Source of the DNA: Synechococcales cyanobacterium S06
GTDB taxonomy: Bacteria > Cyanobacteriota > Cyanobacteriia > Cyanobacteriales > JAABRE01
DNA length: 51,218 nt
NCBI GenBank assembly: GCA_011391125.1
Contig: JAABRE010000035.1
Location: 1-51,218 of the forward strand
Reading direction: 5' to 3'
Positions 15,939-25,397 of this stretch are shown here, piece by piece (the first letter of the stretch is position 1; each line of letters starts with the position of its first letter). The notes under the pieces were generated by a model that did not search any database, had not been told where the DNA came from, and saw only the letters and a list, made by a program, of their open reading frames with translations. The position numbers were made by a program, and so were the translations under genes.

Positions 15939-18900
15939 ACCAGATTTTTGGACAGGAGCGGAGCGAATTTGTTGGTTATGTGTATTTATGGAAGAATTTA
16001 TCGGGGAAAAATCATTAAAAAAAGCTTCTTTTTTGCTCTCGGGAATGAATAGCATTTATAATGCACCCATATTAACAAAAGCTAAACAAGCCATCTTTAA
16101 TATGCGTCAAATTTCCCTACAATTTACCACCGAAACCTCCATAAAAGCTGCGATTAATATTTATAATGAAAATCACTACCTACAGCAAACCGAAGGACCC
16201 TATAAAATTAGTGTAGAAACCTTAGAATTTGAGAGAATTGACTTTCTGGAATCTCCTGAGATTACTAAAGTTAAACAGATTTTAAATACACCTTTAGAAT
16301 ATGCTAAACATGGTCATAAATTTGCTAACTCCACTCAAACAATGAGCGTTAATTTAGGGGAAAAAAATAGTCCAAATTATCTTCCCATTGAACCCATTAA
16401 AACCCCCTTAAAACCTCGTCAAATTCACAATTTTCAACGTCAACCCCAAGGGCATATTCTTATTCCTCTAGCTGAGTTAAAACAATTAGCTCAACAAATG
16501 GACAAAAAAGAAGCTAATTATCCTCATCGTAAACAGGAAAATTGGGAAAAAAGGTTATCACATTTCCATCTAATGAGTACAGAAAATGGGCAAAATTTAG
16601 CCGAAACTGATTATTTAGAATTGCATAAAGTTAAGCATTTAATTGGTTTACCTGGTGCGGGAAAAACCACTTTATTAATTTTAATTGCTGTTTGGTTGTC
16701 ACGTCATAACTATAAAGCTTTATATTTATTTCCTTCCATTGAAGTTGCGAGACAATATTGGACTCAACTCAATTTTCATGGTGTTAAAGTTGGTATGTTG
16801 GTAGGAAATAGTGATCAAACTCGTCTTCGTCACGCCAATAATATTGCTGAAGCGATCGCCAGTAGTGGTTCTTTTGCCGAAACCATCGAAGGCGCTGAAC
16901 TTTTCGGCTTAAATTGTCCTTTACCTGCATTTAGTCAACAGGATACCTCCTCATGGAAATTTGGCCACGCTCCTTGCTCTAGCATTCTACAAAAAACGGG
17001 CAAAAATGGAAAAATGAACAAAAATTTATGTCCTTTATGGACAATGTGTGGCAGGAATAAAGCACCAAGGGAATTGATTAACGCGAATATTTGGGTTGGT
17101 CATGTCTTTTCAATGGATACATTAATACCATTTCACGGAATAGATGAACAGGTGCGCTATTTTGAATTTATAGCCCGTACTTTTGACTTAATTGTATTTG
17201 ATGAAGCGGATTTAGTACAATCAAATTTAGATAATTATGGAGCTGCAAAATTAAGTTTTTCTGGTTCAAAAGATTCTATACATCGAGTGATTCAAAATGA
17301 AATTCATCAGCGTTTTGCGAAAGGAGAAAATCATTATTTATCAGATCGAGACGTGGAACTTTATACGAGAGATGTCTCGGAATTTGGCGATCATAATACT
17401 ACTTTAATTACCACAATTCAGAACCTAGCTTCTGATAAAATTAAACAGCGTTATCAAGATAAATTATTAACAGTTTATCAAATAATAAGTGACTTATTAG
17501 ACGGTTTAAAAAATAGTTATTCTCCTCTTGAAGTATTACCAGAAGAACAAAAAAAAGATTTACAAAAAAATAATTTATTAGCAAGTTTTTGGTTAGATGC
17601 TGCTTATAAAGCCTTTTATAATCGTACCGAAACAGAAAAATTTACTTGGGATCAAATAGAAACAGGAGCAAAAATTTTAGTCTTAGACGTAGAAGAAATT
17701 AAACAGAAATGGTACAAATTATTTAGCTATTTTAGAAATTATTTATCCGAAAATTTAATTCAAAAAAGGGATAAAATTATCGAAGCAATTAGCGAGGTAT
17801 TTTTAACAATATCTTTTCCAGAAGGAGAAATTCCAGATCAAGCTAAAGAGGTAATTAAATTATTAGTATGTGTCACCTTTTTAATTATAGGTTATCAAAG
17901 AATTGTCCCGGGGACAAGGGCCATGATTGCCCAAGGTTTACTGAAAGAATCAGTAATTACAAATACCCCCAGTGCAGCTTTAAGAAGGTTAATTCCTGAG
18001 AATATTTTAGGGTCATTTTCAGGTGTTAAATACCTCTTTTCTCAAGCAAAATCTACTACTAAAAAAGCGAAAAATGTGGAAATTACTTATATTGTTTTTA
18101 TGGGCTCACCTCGCATATTAATGCACCGTTTTCATGAGTTATTTTTACCAGAAAATAAAACACAGAATCCAGCTATATTAATGACTTCAGCGACTTCGTT
18201 TTTAGAAGCAAGTCCTGCTTATCATATTAATTCAGGTCCCCATTATTTACTAAAACCTGAGCATAATCAACATGAGGAAATTAATAGTATTTACAAATTT
18301 ATGCCCATTCCTGATGAAGAAAATAGTGGTCAATATTTAAGATATAGTGGAGCAGGAGAAAAGAGAAATACTAACCTAGAAAAAATGGTAGATTACCTCC
18401 TTAAAGGTGGTCAAAATTCTCTCCTTTATAAAGCTATTAAAACTTTTGATGTACAAGGTAATATTCATCGTAAAGCCGCTTTAATTGTTAATAGTTACGA
18501 CCAATGTCGTAGTTTGAAAAAATATATTAATAATCGTTATCCTGAGATTGGGAAAAAAACAAAAGCTTTAGTTAAAGATTTAAAAGACGGAGAGTCAAAT
18601 ACAGATTATCTTACCACCGCCCAATGTCCCCTTATTGGTGATAATGAAACCTGTGATATTTTGATTCTTCCCTTGTTAGCAATTGGTAGGGGTGTGAATA
18701 TTGTTTTCACCAAAGGACAACGAAAATTACACGCAGCAATTGGTTCAATTTATTTCCTTACTCGACCTCATCCTACTATGGATGATTTAACTTTATTATA
18801 CAGCTTGGCGACTAAAGCAAGCCAAGATTTTGATGAATATATTTTTCAGGAAAATGACGATTTAGATAGTATGATTAATACTTGGAAAAAAGTGAGAAAA

Positions 18901-19332
18901 GATACTTGGAAAAATGCCTATCGTTTATTAACTGTACCTTTGATGGCCTCCCGTTTAAGTCAGCCTTTATTTAAGGCTTTTACTGCTAATTTAATGGTTG
19001 ATATTTTACAAACAATTGGTAGAGGAATGCGTAATAGTTGTCCAGTTCAAGTATTTTTTGTAGATGCTGCTTGGTCGTATCAATCAGCGTTAGGAAACCA
19101 AGAATCTAGCACTAAAACTAATAGTATGTTAGTCCAAATTCGTGTTATTTTAGAAGAATGTCTTAATAATTCTGACCCAATTAAAAGGGAAATTTATAGT
19201 GAACTTTATGGATCATTTCTAACACCTTTACGGAAAATTAAGGGTGTTAATTATCCCGATAATTTAACCTCAATAAATAATAATGACAAAGATGACTTTG
19301 ATGATTATACTTATGATTATTTGGAAATGTAG
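15928..19332 (+). CDS. pPIWI-RE island gene 2: Fe-S DinG/XPD-type superfamily 2 helicase
   Basis: 1134 residues from ATG 15928 (MRIKPDFWTGAE), which has GAGG five bases upstream. A GTG at 15922 is in frame but lacks a ribosome site. Residues 1-230 are an N-terminal region of the pPIWI-RE-associated Z type. Walker A (GLPGAGKTT) is near 240, then clustered cysteines (NCPLP, HAPC, NLCPLWTMCG) like those that hold the 4Fe-4S cluster of XPD/DinG helicases, then the DEAD-like FDEADLVQ near 425. The C-terminal motor has motif VI QTIGRGMR near 1030. It would unwind DNA or R-loops for the PIWI partner. It starts inside gene 1 and is followed after 59 bases by gene 3. Confidence 0.87.
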   Translation: MRIKPDFWTGAERICWLCVFMEEFIGEKSLKKASFLLSGMNSIYNAPILTKAKQAIFNMRQISLQFTTETSIKAAINIYNENHYLQQTEGPYKISVETLEFERIDFLESPEITKVKQILNTPLEYAKHGHKFANSTQTMSVNLGEKNSPNYLPIEPIKTPLKPRQIHNFQRQPQGHILIPLAELKQLAQQMDKKEANYPHRKQENWEKRLSHFHLMSTENGQNLAETDYLELHKVKHLIGLPGAGKTTLLILIAVWLSRHNYKALYLFPSIEVARQYWTQLNFHGVKVGMLVGNSDQTRLRHANNIAEAIASSGSFAETIEGAELFGLNCPLPAFSQQDTSSWKFGHAPCSSILQKTGKNGKMNKNLCPLWTMCGRNKAPRELINANIWVGHVFSMDTLIPFHGIDEQVRYFEFIARTFDLIVFDEADLVQSNLDNYGAAKLSFSGSKDSIHRVIQNEIHQRFAKGENHYLSDRDVELYTRDVSEFGDHNTTLITTIQNLASDKIKQRYQDKLLTVYQIISDLLDGLKNSYSPLEVLPEEQKKDLQKNNLLASFWLDAAYKAFYNRTETEKFTWDQIETGAKILVLDVEEIKQKWYKLFSYFRNYLSENLIQKRDKIIEAISEVFLTISFPEGEIPDQAKEVIKLLVCVTFLIIGYQRIVPGTRAMIAQGLLKESVITNTPSAALRRLIPENILGSFSGVKYLFSQAKSTTKKAKNVEITYIVFMGSPRILMHRFHELFLPENKTQNPAILMTSATSFLEASPAYHINSGPHYLLKPEHNQHEEINSIYKFMPIPDEENSGQYLRYSGAGEKRNTNLEKMVDYLLKGGQNSLLYKAIKTFDVQGNIHRKAALIVNSYDQCRSLKKYINNRYPEIGKKTKALVKDLKDGESNTDYLTTAQCPLIGDNETCDILILPLLAIGRGVNIVFTKGQRKLHAAIGSIYFLTRPHPTMDDLTLLYSLATKASQDFDEYIFQENDDLDSMINTWKKVRKDTWKNAYRLLTVPLMASRLSQPLFKAFTANLMVDILQTIGRGMRNSCPVQVFFVDAAWSYQSALGNQESSTKTNSMLVQIRVILEECLNNSDPIKREIYSELYGSFLTPLRKIKGVNYPDNLTSINNNDKDDFDDYTYDYLEM

Positions 19333-19342
19333 TGTGGCATAA

Positions 19343-19360
19343 ATTGGGCTAAAGCCCAAT
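19343..19360 (+). promoter_or_regulatory. Hairpin between helicase and PIWI genes
   Basis: ATTGGGCT-AA-AGCCCAAT, a perfect 8-base stem with a 2-base core, 10 bases after the helicase stop. No T-run follows, so it is not a standard terminator. It could be an RNA processing or stability element that sets the PIWI-to-helicase ratio. The PIWI gene has its own ribosome site (AAGGAG, 19376-19381). Confidence 0.45.
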
Positions 19361-19391
19361 AATAAACTTTGTTTTAAGGAGATTTTTTTCA

Positions 19392-22385
19392 ATGAATGAT
19401 AAATTATATGTTTCATTAACAGGAAATGCAAGTGATTATTTTCCCCTTGGTTTAACAATTTCTCATCATATTGACCCGATTTTTGTTAATGGTTATACCT
19501 TATTTTGGACTTTAGAAAGTTTAGCTAAATTTGAGTTAATTAAAGGTAAACTTAAAGATAAAAAGAAAAATTTACCTTTTGCTTCTTTAAGGGGTTTATT
19601 AAAAATTTACTTTGATAATTTAGCTTATTTAGATAATAGTATTAAACTGAAATATACTAATATTAATTCTCCTGATCAAATTGAACCTTTTGCTTATTTA
19701 AGTGAGAAAAATAAGGATTTAATTAAGCAAAATATTAAGACAATTTTGAATGAATGGATAATTAATTATTTAACACCTTTTGTTAAAAGAAATAATGGTG
19801 ATACTAAAATTATTGAGCAATTACAGGATTTATGGGAAGCAGAAAAAGTAGTTACAATTGATTCAATTTCTTCTCAAATTTTACCTTGGAAATTATCTCC
19901 AAATACAGAAACAACTTGCCCTAATGATACATATTCTTATCGAGAATTAGCTAATTTTATTGCGAAAAAAATTGCAGGTAAGGAGATTTTTCAAGGTTGT
20001 GGACCAATGAAACGGATTATTTCTAGTAATGCAACTGGTGGGGAAGCTGAATTAATGACCGATCCCATTTCTCTTAAAGGTAAAAAAGGTCAATTTAGTT
20101 TATTAATTAAGTTAGAAATTGTTACTTTTCCTTCTGTTAGTCAACCTGTTTTAAAAATTGATGTTTCTAAACGAAGATGGTTAAATAATTTAAAAGAACC
20201 CAATTTTAATTCTCAAAAAACGATTAATGGTTATATTTTTTCTAACAATTATCCTGAGAAAACCTTTAATTTTAAGGTGATTTCTGAAAAAAACAATCAG
20301 GGAAAATTAGTTTGGAATACTGACGATGATTTTGCACCTTTACAACGAAAATTTAATCTTAATACCAAAATAAATTCTGGTGAAGATATTGCTTTAGGTA
20401 AATTAAATTCTGAGGAAACAAAGGTTATGTTAACCTATCGTGAGGGGTTAAATAAAGGTGAACATGGTATTAAAAGTGGAATACTAGAAAATGATAAATT
20501 GGAAGCATTTGAAAAGATTTATCAAATATTACAACCCTTTGGTTTTATTCCTTTTCAGGAAAAAGTAAATTGTGTCAAATGTAAAACTCATAAAATAGAT
20601 GAAAGTTCATCTTCTATGATAAAGTTATCTACCTTACTCGAAACCATATTACAAAAACGGGAAAATACTGATCAAAATTTAAGTGACAATGAAATAGATA
20701 ATTTATTGCAAAAACATTTTGAACTCAAATTAAAGGATATTTATAAATATAAAAGAGACAAAAATCAAAGCGATCAATTAGCAGCAATGATTAACGCTAA
20801 TAATCAATTTTTAACTAAAATTTATCCTAATGAAGAGTTACAATTAATTATTTTCTATCAAAATGACCTGAAAAAAGACGCTGAATTGGCGAAAAATATT
20901 GCTCAAATTATTTGGGGTAATAAAATTGAGATAAAACTAAATCGTTTACCTAAAAATGTCCATAGTCCTCGCAAAGATTTAGCTTACTCTAATTTATCAA
21001 ATAAAGAAAGATCGAAAAAAAGAATAGAAGAATGGTCATCAATTACAGAACAATTAAAGCAGCAAAATAAGAGAAATTTCTGCTTAATTTTAGCTAAAGA
21101 ATGGTATGAAAACGGAAAGGATGATAATATTAATAAACCTTCCACTCGTAAAGCTTTAGCTAGTTTATCTGGTTCATTAGTACAATTTTTGTTACCAATA
21201 AATAAAGATAAAAAAGGACTTTTTGACTTATCAAATTATTTCCTTAGAGTTCAATCTGCACTTAAAGATTTAATTTCAGCACATTCAGGAAGACTCGATC
21301 ATGTACCAGAGAAAGTTAATAAATATCTGGAAAATATCGCTTTTGAAAAAAGACCTCAAGAAATTATTACTATTACTATTGTTAGAAAACAAAGGGGTAG
21401 AGAGAGAGGGAAAATTGAGCAAACTTTTCTGTTAATTGCTACTAAATTAAATGTAGAAACCGAAATTTGTGAAATTAAATGTGCTTATGATCAAAATAAG
21501 CAATTAAAAATTAGTCCATGGTTCAAATTTGCCGATGGTTTAGGTTATATTGCTAATATTTCCCCTGTGAAACTTGCTAATAATGAAAAAACAAGTCGAG
21601 AATATTTTGCCAAATTTTTAGATGAGGTTATTTCTGAGTCAGTAAATAATCTGAAAAATCCCTTCATAATTATTGATTCTTCTAATTGTGTTAAAATTGG
21701 TTCATGGTTATCAGATGTTAATATTAATACTCAAAATATTGAGTTTAAACACACAAATTATGACCACATGGAATGTAACTGGAAAGGTGCGAGAATTATT
21801 CGGGTTAGACAAGATATTGCTCCGGGGTTTATTAATAAAAAAGTGAGACGATTTGCTGAATCTTTTTTAGAAGATACTACTAAGAAAAAAGACTTAATTT
21901 GTAATTATGAAATCCCCTATTCTTCTAGTCCAACAACTGGATTATTTCGCTTAGAAACCATTTCTAACACTGGTTGTCTTACCTATTTTTCCATTGGTTT
22001 AAAACGTAGAGAAAAGAAAAAAGGAGGATATAGTTGTTATCGAGAAGTGGAAGTTAACCAAAAGATTAAAGATAAAAACCAAGCAGGTTTACAACTTCGT
22101 CAAATAATAACGGCATTACCCTATACGGACAAAGCTTCAACACCCAATCCCCTAGAAATTGTTGTTACTTTACGACAAGAAAAAGATAATCCCGATGATT
22201 TAGCGGCTTTTGTTGAGTCATTGCGCTATGACCTAGGTCATTATCAGGAATGGTCAAGTTTACCCGCTCCTTTATTTTTTGAACGGGTAGTCAGAGATTA
22301 TCTGAGTGATTTTTCTATTCAAGATGAAGAAGAAATGGATACTGAAGATGATGACAATGACACACAATTAAGTTTGTTTGATTAA
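19392..22385 (+). CDS. pPIWI-RE island gene 3: prokaryotic PIWI (pPIWI-RE family) protein
   Basis: 997 residues. The first 500 fit the X and MID-like region of pPIWI-RE proteins. The last 350 carry the RNase H-fold PIWI module: LDHVPEKVNKYLENIAF near 640, the strand NPFIIIDSSNCVKIGSWLSD near 755, WKGARIIRVRQD near 797, LFRLE...CLTYFSIGLKR near 855, NPLEIVVTLRQ near 920, then RYDLGHYQEWSSLPAPLFF and a poly-acidic tail. The RIIRVR strand and the LEIVV strand are candidates for the conserved R and E that name the family. Members are predicted to use nucleic-acid guides with the helicase and REase for restriction of invading DNA. The gene is notably AT-rich even for this genome, which fits transfer. 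Guide type and target are unknown. Confidence 0.85.
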   Translation: MNDKLYVSLTGNASDYFPLGLTISHHIDPIFVNGYTLFWTLESLAKFELIKGKLKDKKKNLPFASLRGLLKIYFDNLAYLDNSIKLKYTNINSPDQIEPFAYLSEKNKDLIKQNIKTILNEWIINYLTPFVKRNNGDTKIIEQLQDLWEAEKVVTIDSISSQILPWKLSPNTETTCPNDTYSYRELANFIAKKIAGKEIFQGCGPMKRIISSNATGGEAELMTDPISLKGKKGQFSLLIKLEIVTFPSVSQPVLKIDVSKRRWLNNLKEPNFNSQKTINGYIFSNNYPEKTFNFKVISEKNNQGKLVWNTDDDFAPLQRKFNLNTKINSGEDIALGKLNSEETKVMLTYREGLNKGEHGIKSGILENDKLEAFEKIYQILQPFGFIPFQEKVNCVKCKTHKIDESSSSMIKLSTLLETILQKRENTDQNLSDNEIDNLLQKHFELKLKDIYKYKRDKNQSDQLAAMINANNQFLTKIYPNEELQLIIFYQNDLKKDAELAKNIAQIIWGNKIEIKLNRLPKNVHSPRKDLAYSNLSNKERSKKRIEEWSSITEQLKQQNKRNFCLILAKEWYENGKDDNINKPSTRKALASLSGSLVQFLLPINKDKKGLFDLSNYFLRVQSALKDLISAHSGRLDHVPEKVNKYLENIAFEKRPQEIITITIVRKQRGRERGKIEQTFLLIATKLNVETEICEIKCAYDQNKQLKISPWFKFADGLGYIANISPVKLANNEKTSREYFAKFLDEVISESVNNLKNPFIIIDSSNCVKIGSWLSDVNINTQNIEFKHTNYDHMECNWKGARIIRVRQDIAPGFINKKVRRFAESFLEDTTKKKDLICNYEIPYSSSPTTGLFRLETISNTGCLTYFSIGLKRREKKKGGYSCYREVEVNQKIKDKNQAGLQLRQIITALPYTDKASTPNPLEIVVTLRQEKDNPDDLAAFVESLRYDLGHYQEWSSLPAPLFFERVVRDYLSDFSIQDEEEMDTEDDDNDTQLSLFD

Positions 22386-22456
22386 CCTTCCTAACTCAAG
22401 ATTACCAATTTTAGGTTAGATTATTTATATAAACCGAAACGATCGCAAATAAATTC

Positions 22457-22726
22457 ATGGCTACTGCATTATTGGTTAATACTCTGGCGAATTTTCTTAA
22501 CATTTATATGACACTAATTTTTGTGCGTATTTTGTTAAGTTGGTTTCAAACCGCAGATTGGGCCGCTCAAATTATGGGTTTTTTGAGCCCAATTACTGAC
22601 CCTTATCTTAATTTATTTCGCTCTTTTATTCCCCCTTTAGGTGGTTTAGATTTGTCTCCCATTGTGGCAATTTTGTTATTACAATTTGTTGGTGATGCTT
22701 TAAATCAACTTGCCTACGCTATTTAA
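22457..22726 (+). CDS. YggT family integral membrane protein (Ycf19-like)
   Basis: 89 residues, mostly membrane-embedded, with two hydrophobic segments (LANFLNIYMTLIFVRILLSWF and LSPIVAILLLQFVGDALNQLAYAI) around the family motif P-ITDPYLNLFRSFIPP. YggT/Ycf19 proteins occur in bacteria and plastids and have been linked to thylakoid and nucleoid organisation, osmotic stress and cell division. Standalone gene; its last 4 bases overlap the end of the convergent gene 22723-23175. Confidence 0.9.
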   Translation: MATALLVNTLANFLNIYMTLIFVRILLSWFQTADWAAQIMGFLSPITDPYLNLFRSFIPPLGGLDLSPIVAILLLQFVGDALNQLAYAI

Positions 22727-23175
22727 TCATCATAGTAAAAAGGGCGCACTCGACTAGAAAATCCAGAAGCTTTAAATTGTTCCAATTTTAGGGGAGTTGG
22801 CTGATTAGCCGAGACACTAATTCTGATCTCAAAATCGCTAACTCCTAATGGAACTTCCTCGATTGTCCCCAATCTAGTACGGTTTTGGAAGACTGGATTA
22901 CCATTGGAATCATAAATGCGACCGAAAACGTCAGCATCCACTACGGGTTTACCAGAACTATTTTTGACTTTACCCGTGATCATAAAGCAATTGGCTGCAT
23001 CTCCTGAACCATCACTGGTAACTAAATTTTCGCTCATTTCTCCACTACATTCATGATAGGAAATATCAGAAACTTTAAGCTGTGTTAAAGCATTTGCTAC
23101 CGGAATTATTGCTAAATTACTAACAATAATTAGACAGAAACTAATAAGAAAATTGAAAAATTTTTGCTTATTCAT
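22723..23175 (-). CDS. Secreted protein, possible FxLYD-type beta-sandwich
   Basis: 150 residues with a signal peptide (FFNFLISFCLIIVSNLAIIPVANA, cut near residue 29). The mature part has a pair of cysteines (YHECSGEM, AANCFMI) and a pattern of strands (FMITGKVKNSSGKPVVDADVFGRIYDSNGNPV, then GVSDFEIRISV) like FxLYD or similar Ig-like domains found in exported proteins. No catalytic motif. It lies 16 bases downstream of aroE on the same strand and may be co-transcribed. Function unknown. Confidence 0.75.
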   Translation of the reverse strand: MNKQKFFNFLISFCLIIVSNLAIIPVANALTQLKVSDISYHECSGEMSENLVTSDGSGDAANCFMITGKVKNSSGKPVVDADVFGRIYDSNGNPVFQNRTRLGTIEEVPLGVSDFEIRISVSANQPTPLKLEQFKASGFSSRVRPFYYDD

Positions 23176-23191
23176 TGTTAATTATTATTTA

Positions 23192-24043
23192 TTAATTGAT
23201 AATTGCTGACCGCATAATCTCTACAGGTACTTCTTGATTTAACCATATTTTCAGCGCTGCTGCTCCTTGTTGCACTAGCATTTCTAAGCCATCAAAGCAA
23301 ATCGCTCCTTGTTGTTCTAAGTCCCGCAAAAATTTAGTTGGCCGAGGGTTGTAAATCAAGTCGTAGGCGATCGCCCCTGGTTGAATTTTCCCACTCAGGT
23401 TTTCAGTTAGGGGAGATTGATCAATATGTGGGTGCATTCCCACGGGAGTCGTGTTAATTAGGAATCCGCTTTGGGATACCAACCCCTCTAATTTATCCCA
23501 CGAATGAACGTTTATTTTAGATGTAAGGCTGGTATTTTGCCAATTTTGTTGAAAATGAGCTAACTTGTCTTTATCTCGCCCAATAACGTGAATTTCCGGG
23601 CAGCCCAACTCGGCGCAACCGACAACTACAGCCCTCGCTGCGCCGCCGTTTCCGAGTATGATGGGTGTAATCTCGGACCAGTCTCGGTTTAGCTGTTGTA
23701 AAGGCGCGATAAACCCTGTAACATCGGTATTTGTGCCACACCAACCCAGGGGAGTGCGATAGACGGTGTTGACAGCTCCGACTAATTGGGCAAAAGGCGT
23801 GATTTCCTGTAACAGGGGGATAATTGTTTGTTTGTGGGGAATAGTGACGCTGAAACCGACTAAGTCAATGGCTTCAAAACCGGCGATCGCCTTGGCTAAA
23901 TCTTCTGGTTTAATCGGGAAAGGGAGGTAGGCGAAATCAGCACCAAGATGATTAATAGCAGCATTGTGCATTCGAGGGGAAAAAGAATGAGAAATGGGAT
24001 AACCAATGACTCCTAATAATTTTGTCGTACCTTTAATGTTCAT
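23192..24043 (-). CDS. aroE: Shikimate dehydrogenase
   Basis: 283 residues, cytoplasmic. It catalyses NADPH-dependent reduction of 3-dehydroshikimate to shikimate. Shikimate-binding residues are visible: GYPISHSFSPRMHN near 13-26, VTIPHK with the catalytic Lys near 65, NTDVTGF near 107. The dinucleotide motif GNGGAARAV is near 130, then INTTPVGM and the final QGAAALKIW. Length is as usual for AroE. It lies 17 bases downstream of a glycosyltransferase gene on the same strand, so the pair may share a transcript. aroH, another aromatic-pathway gene, is 4.7 kb away on the other strand. Confidence 0.97.
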   Translation of the reverse strand: MNIKGTTKLLGVIGYPISHSFSPRMHNAAINHLGADFAYLPFPIKPEDLAKAIAGFEAIDLVGFSVTIPHKQTIIPLLQEITPFAQLVGAVNTVYRTPLGWCGTNTDVTGFIAPLQQLNRDWSEITPIILGNGGAARAVVVGCAELGCPEIHVIGRDKDKLAHFQQNWQNTSLTSKINVHSWDKLEGLVSQSGFLINTTPVGMHPHIDQSPLTENLSGKIQPGAIAYDLIYNPRPTKFLRDLEQQGAICFDGLEMLVQQGAAALKIWLNQEVPVEIMRSAIIN

Positions 24044-24059
24044 AATTAGTTATTATTTT

Positions 24060-25118
24060 CTAATCAGATAATTGATAAAACCAGTGTTCAAAACGATCGC
24101 CAAAACTGGACAAAGAAAATTCATTTTCGGCTTGTTTACGACAATTATAACGGTTAATTGTGTCGATATTTTTAATAGCATTAACTAAATTTTCGACGCT
24201 ATCAGGTTCAATCAAAAAGCCTGTTTCCCCGTGTTTAATAATTTCTGTTGGACCACCACGACGGTAGGAAATAACAGGAACTCCACAGGCTAAAGCTTCA
24301 ATTGCTACATTTCCAAAAGCTTCAATCCAACGATGAGTCATTAATAAAACCTTACCTTTTCCTAATTCTAATTGTAACTGTTTTGTAGTTAAAAAACCGC
24401 CATATTCAAAGGATGAATTTGGGAAATTTGTCAAAATATTTTCCCAATAATTAGTATCTTGAATTTGTCCAAAAATGCGTAATTTAGTATTAGTAATTTG
24501 GGCAGCTTTTACCGCATCTTCTAAACCTTTTTCGGGAGAAATTCGGCCTACCCAAACTAAAACTGGTTCGGGGATGGGGTTATATTCATACAAAGAAATG
24601 TCGATGGCATTACTTAAAATTTTACAAGCATTGGCAAAAGAAAAAGTATCAGCTTGTGATTTAGTATGAACTCCAATTGTTCCGGGAAAATTGAGGGCAA
24701 CCTGTGCCATAATATGATCAAGAGCATTGGTCATTGAACCCATACTAATAAGATGAGCAATTTTAGTAGTAAAAAAAGGAGTCAAATAAAAGGGTAGCCA
24801 ATCAAAAGCAAAATTAACAATTAAATCATAGTCATTTTGGACACTTCTAGCATATTCCCACATATTTGCTAACACAGAATTAGGCGGTATTATCACAGGA
24901 ATATCCCGAGATTGTGTTTGAACAGAAACTTGTGAATTACCCGGAATTTCCACGATATTAAGATTAGGAATCTGGGAATTTGTAGGAGCAACAATGGTAA
25001 TTTGATGACCTCTTTTTTGCAATTCTTGAGCCAAATTTAGAATAGTTAATTCCACACCGCCACCTTGACCAGAACTTAAATAGCCGATGGGAGTTGATAA
25101 AAATAATAGTTTAAGCAT
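24060..25118 (-). CDS. Glycosyltransferase, GT4 (GT-B fold) family
   Basis: 352 residues. The N-terminal half has the donor-loop pattern GGGVELTILNLAQELQKRGH (about 19-38). The C-terminal Rossmann half starts at VLVWVGRISPEKGLEDAVKAA and contains EAFGNVAIEALACGVPVISYRRGGPTEII, the E-x7-E nucleotide-sugar motif of GT4 enzymes. It probably moves a sugar from a UDP- or GDP-donor to a cell-surface polymer or lipid; acceptor unknown. No signal peptide. The start codon abuts a heptamer array (25119-25203), so upstream signals must lie in or beyond repeats. Confidence 0.9.
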   Translation of the reverse strand: MLKLLFLSTPIGYLSSGQGGGVELTILNLAQELQKRGHQITIVAPTNSQIPNLNIVEIPGNSQVSVQTQSRDIPVIIPPNSVLANMWEYARSVQNDYDLIVNFAFDWLPFYLTPFFTTKIAHLISMGSMTNALDHIMAQVALNFPGTIGVHTKSQADTFSFANACKILSNAIDISLYEYNPIPEPVLVWVGRISPEKGLEDAVKAAQITNTKLRIFGQIQDTNYWENILTNFPNSSFEYGGFLTTKQLQLELGKGKVLLMTHRWIEAFGNVAIEALACGVPVISYRRGGPTEIIKHGETGFLIEPDSVENLVNAIKNIDTINRYNCRKQAENEFSLSSFGDRFEHWFYQLSD

Positions 25119-25290
25119 AGTTAATAGTTGATAGTTGATAGTTGACAGTTAATAGTTAATAGTTGATAGTTAATAGTTGATAGTTGACAGTTAATAGTTG
25201 ATCTAGTATTTTCTGATTAATTATTATATACCCCTCACCCCCCACCCCCTCATCCCAAAGGGAGAGGGGGAAAAAGAGTCCAAATATCAA
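25119..25290. repeat. Heptamer array and CCCTCACC repeat core
   Basis: TAGTTGA/CAGTTGA/TAGTTAA heptamers run from the base next to the glycosyltransferase start codon to about 25203. A block CCCCTCACCCCC...CATCCCAAAGGGAGAGGGGG follows at 25231-25270. This is the same core as the MITE-like elements at 32095, 32336 and 44287 but without recognisable TATAGCA ends. From 25290 to 25397 only A/T-rich direct repeats (TTAATTCTTAAT, TATTATTAATTG, TCAATTG) are seen. Confidence 0.75.
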
Positions 25291-25397
25291 CTAAAAATCC
25301 TCTAGTTTTTATAAGAACGCTTAATTCTTAATTCTTAATGGGTAATTAAGAATTATTAATTATTTAATATTTATTATCTATTATTAATTGTCAATTG

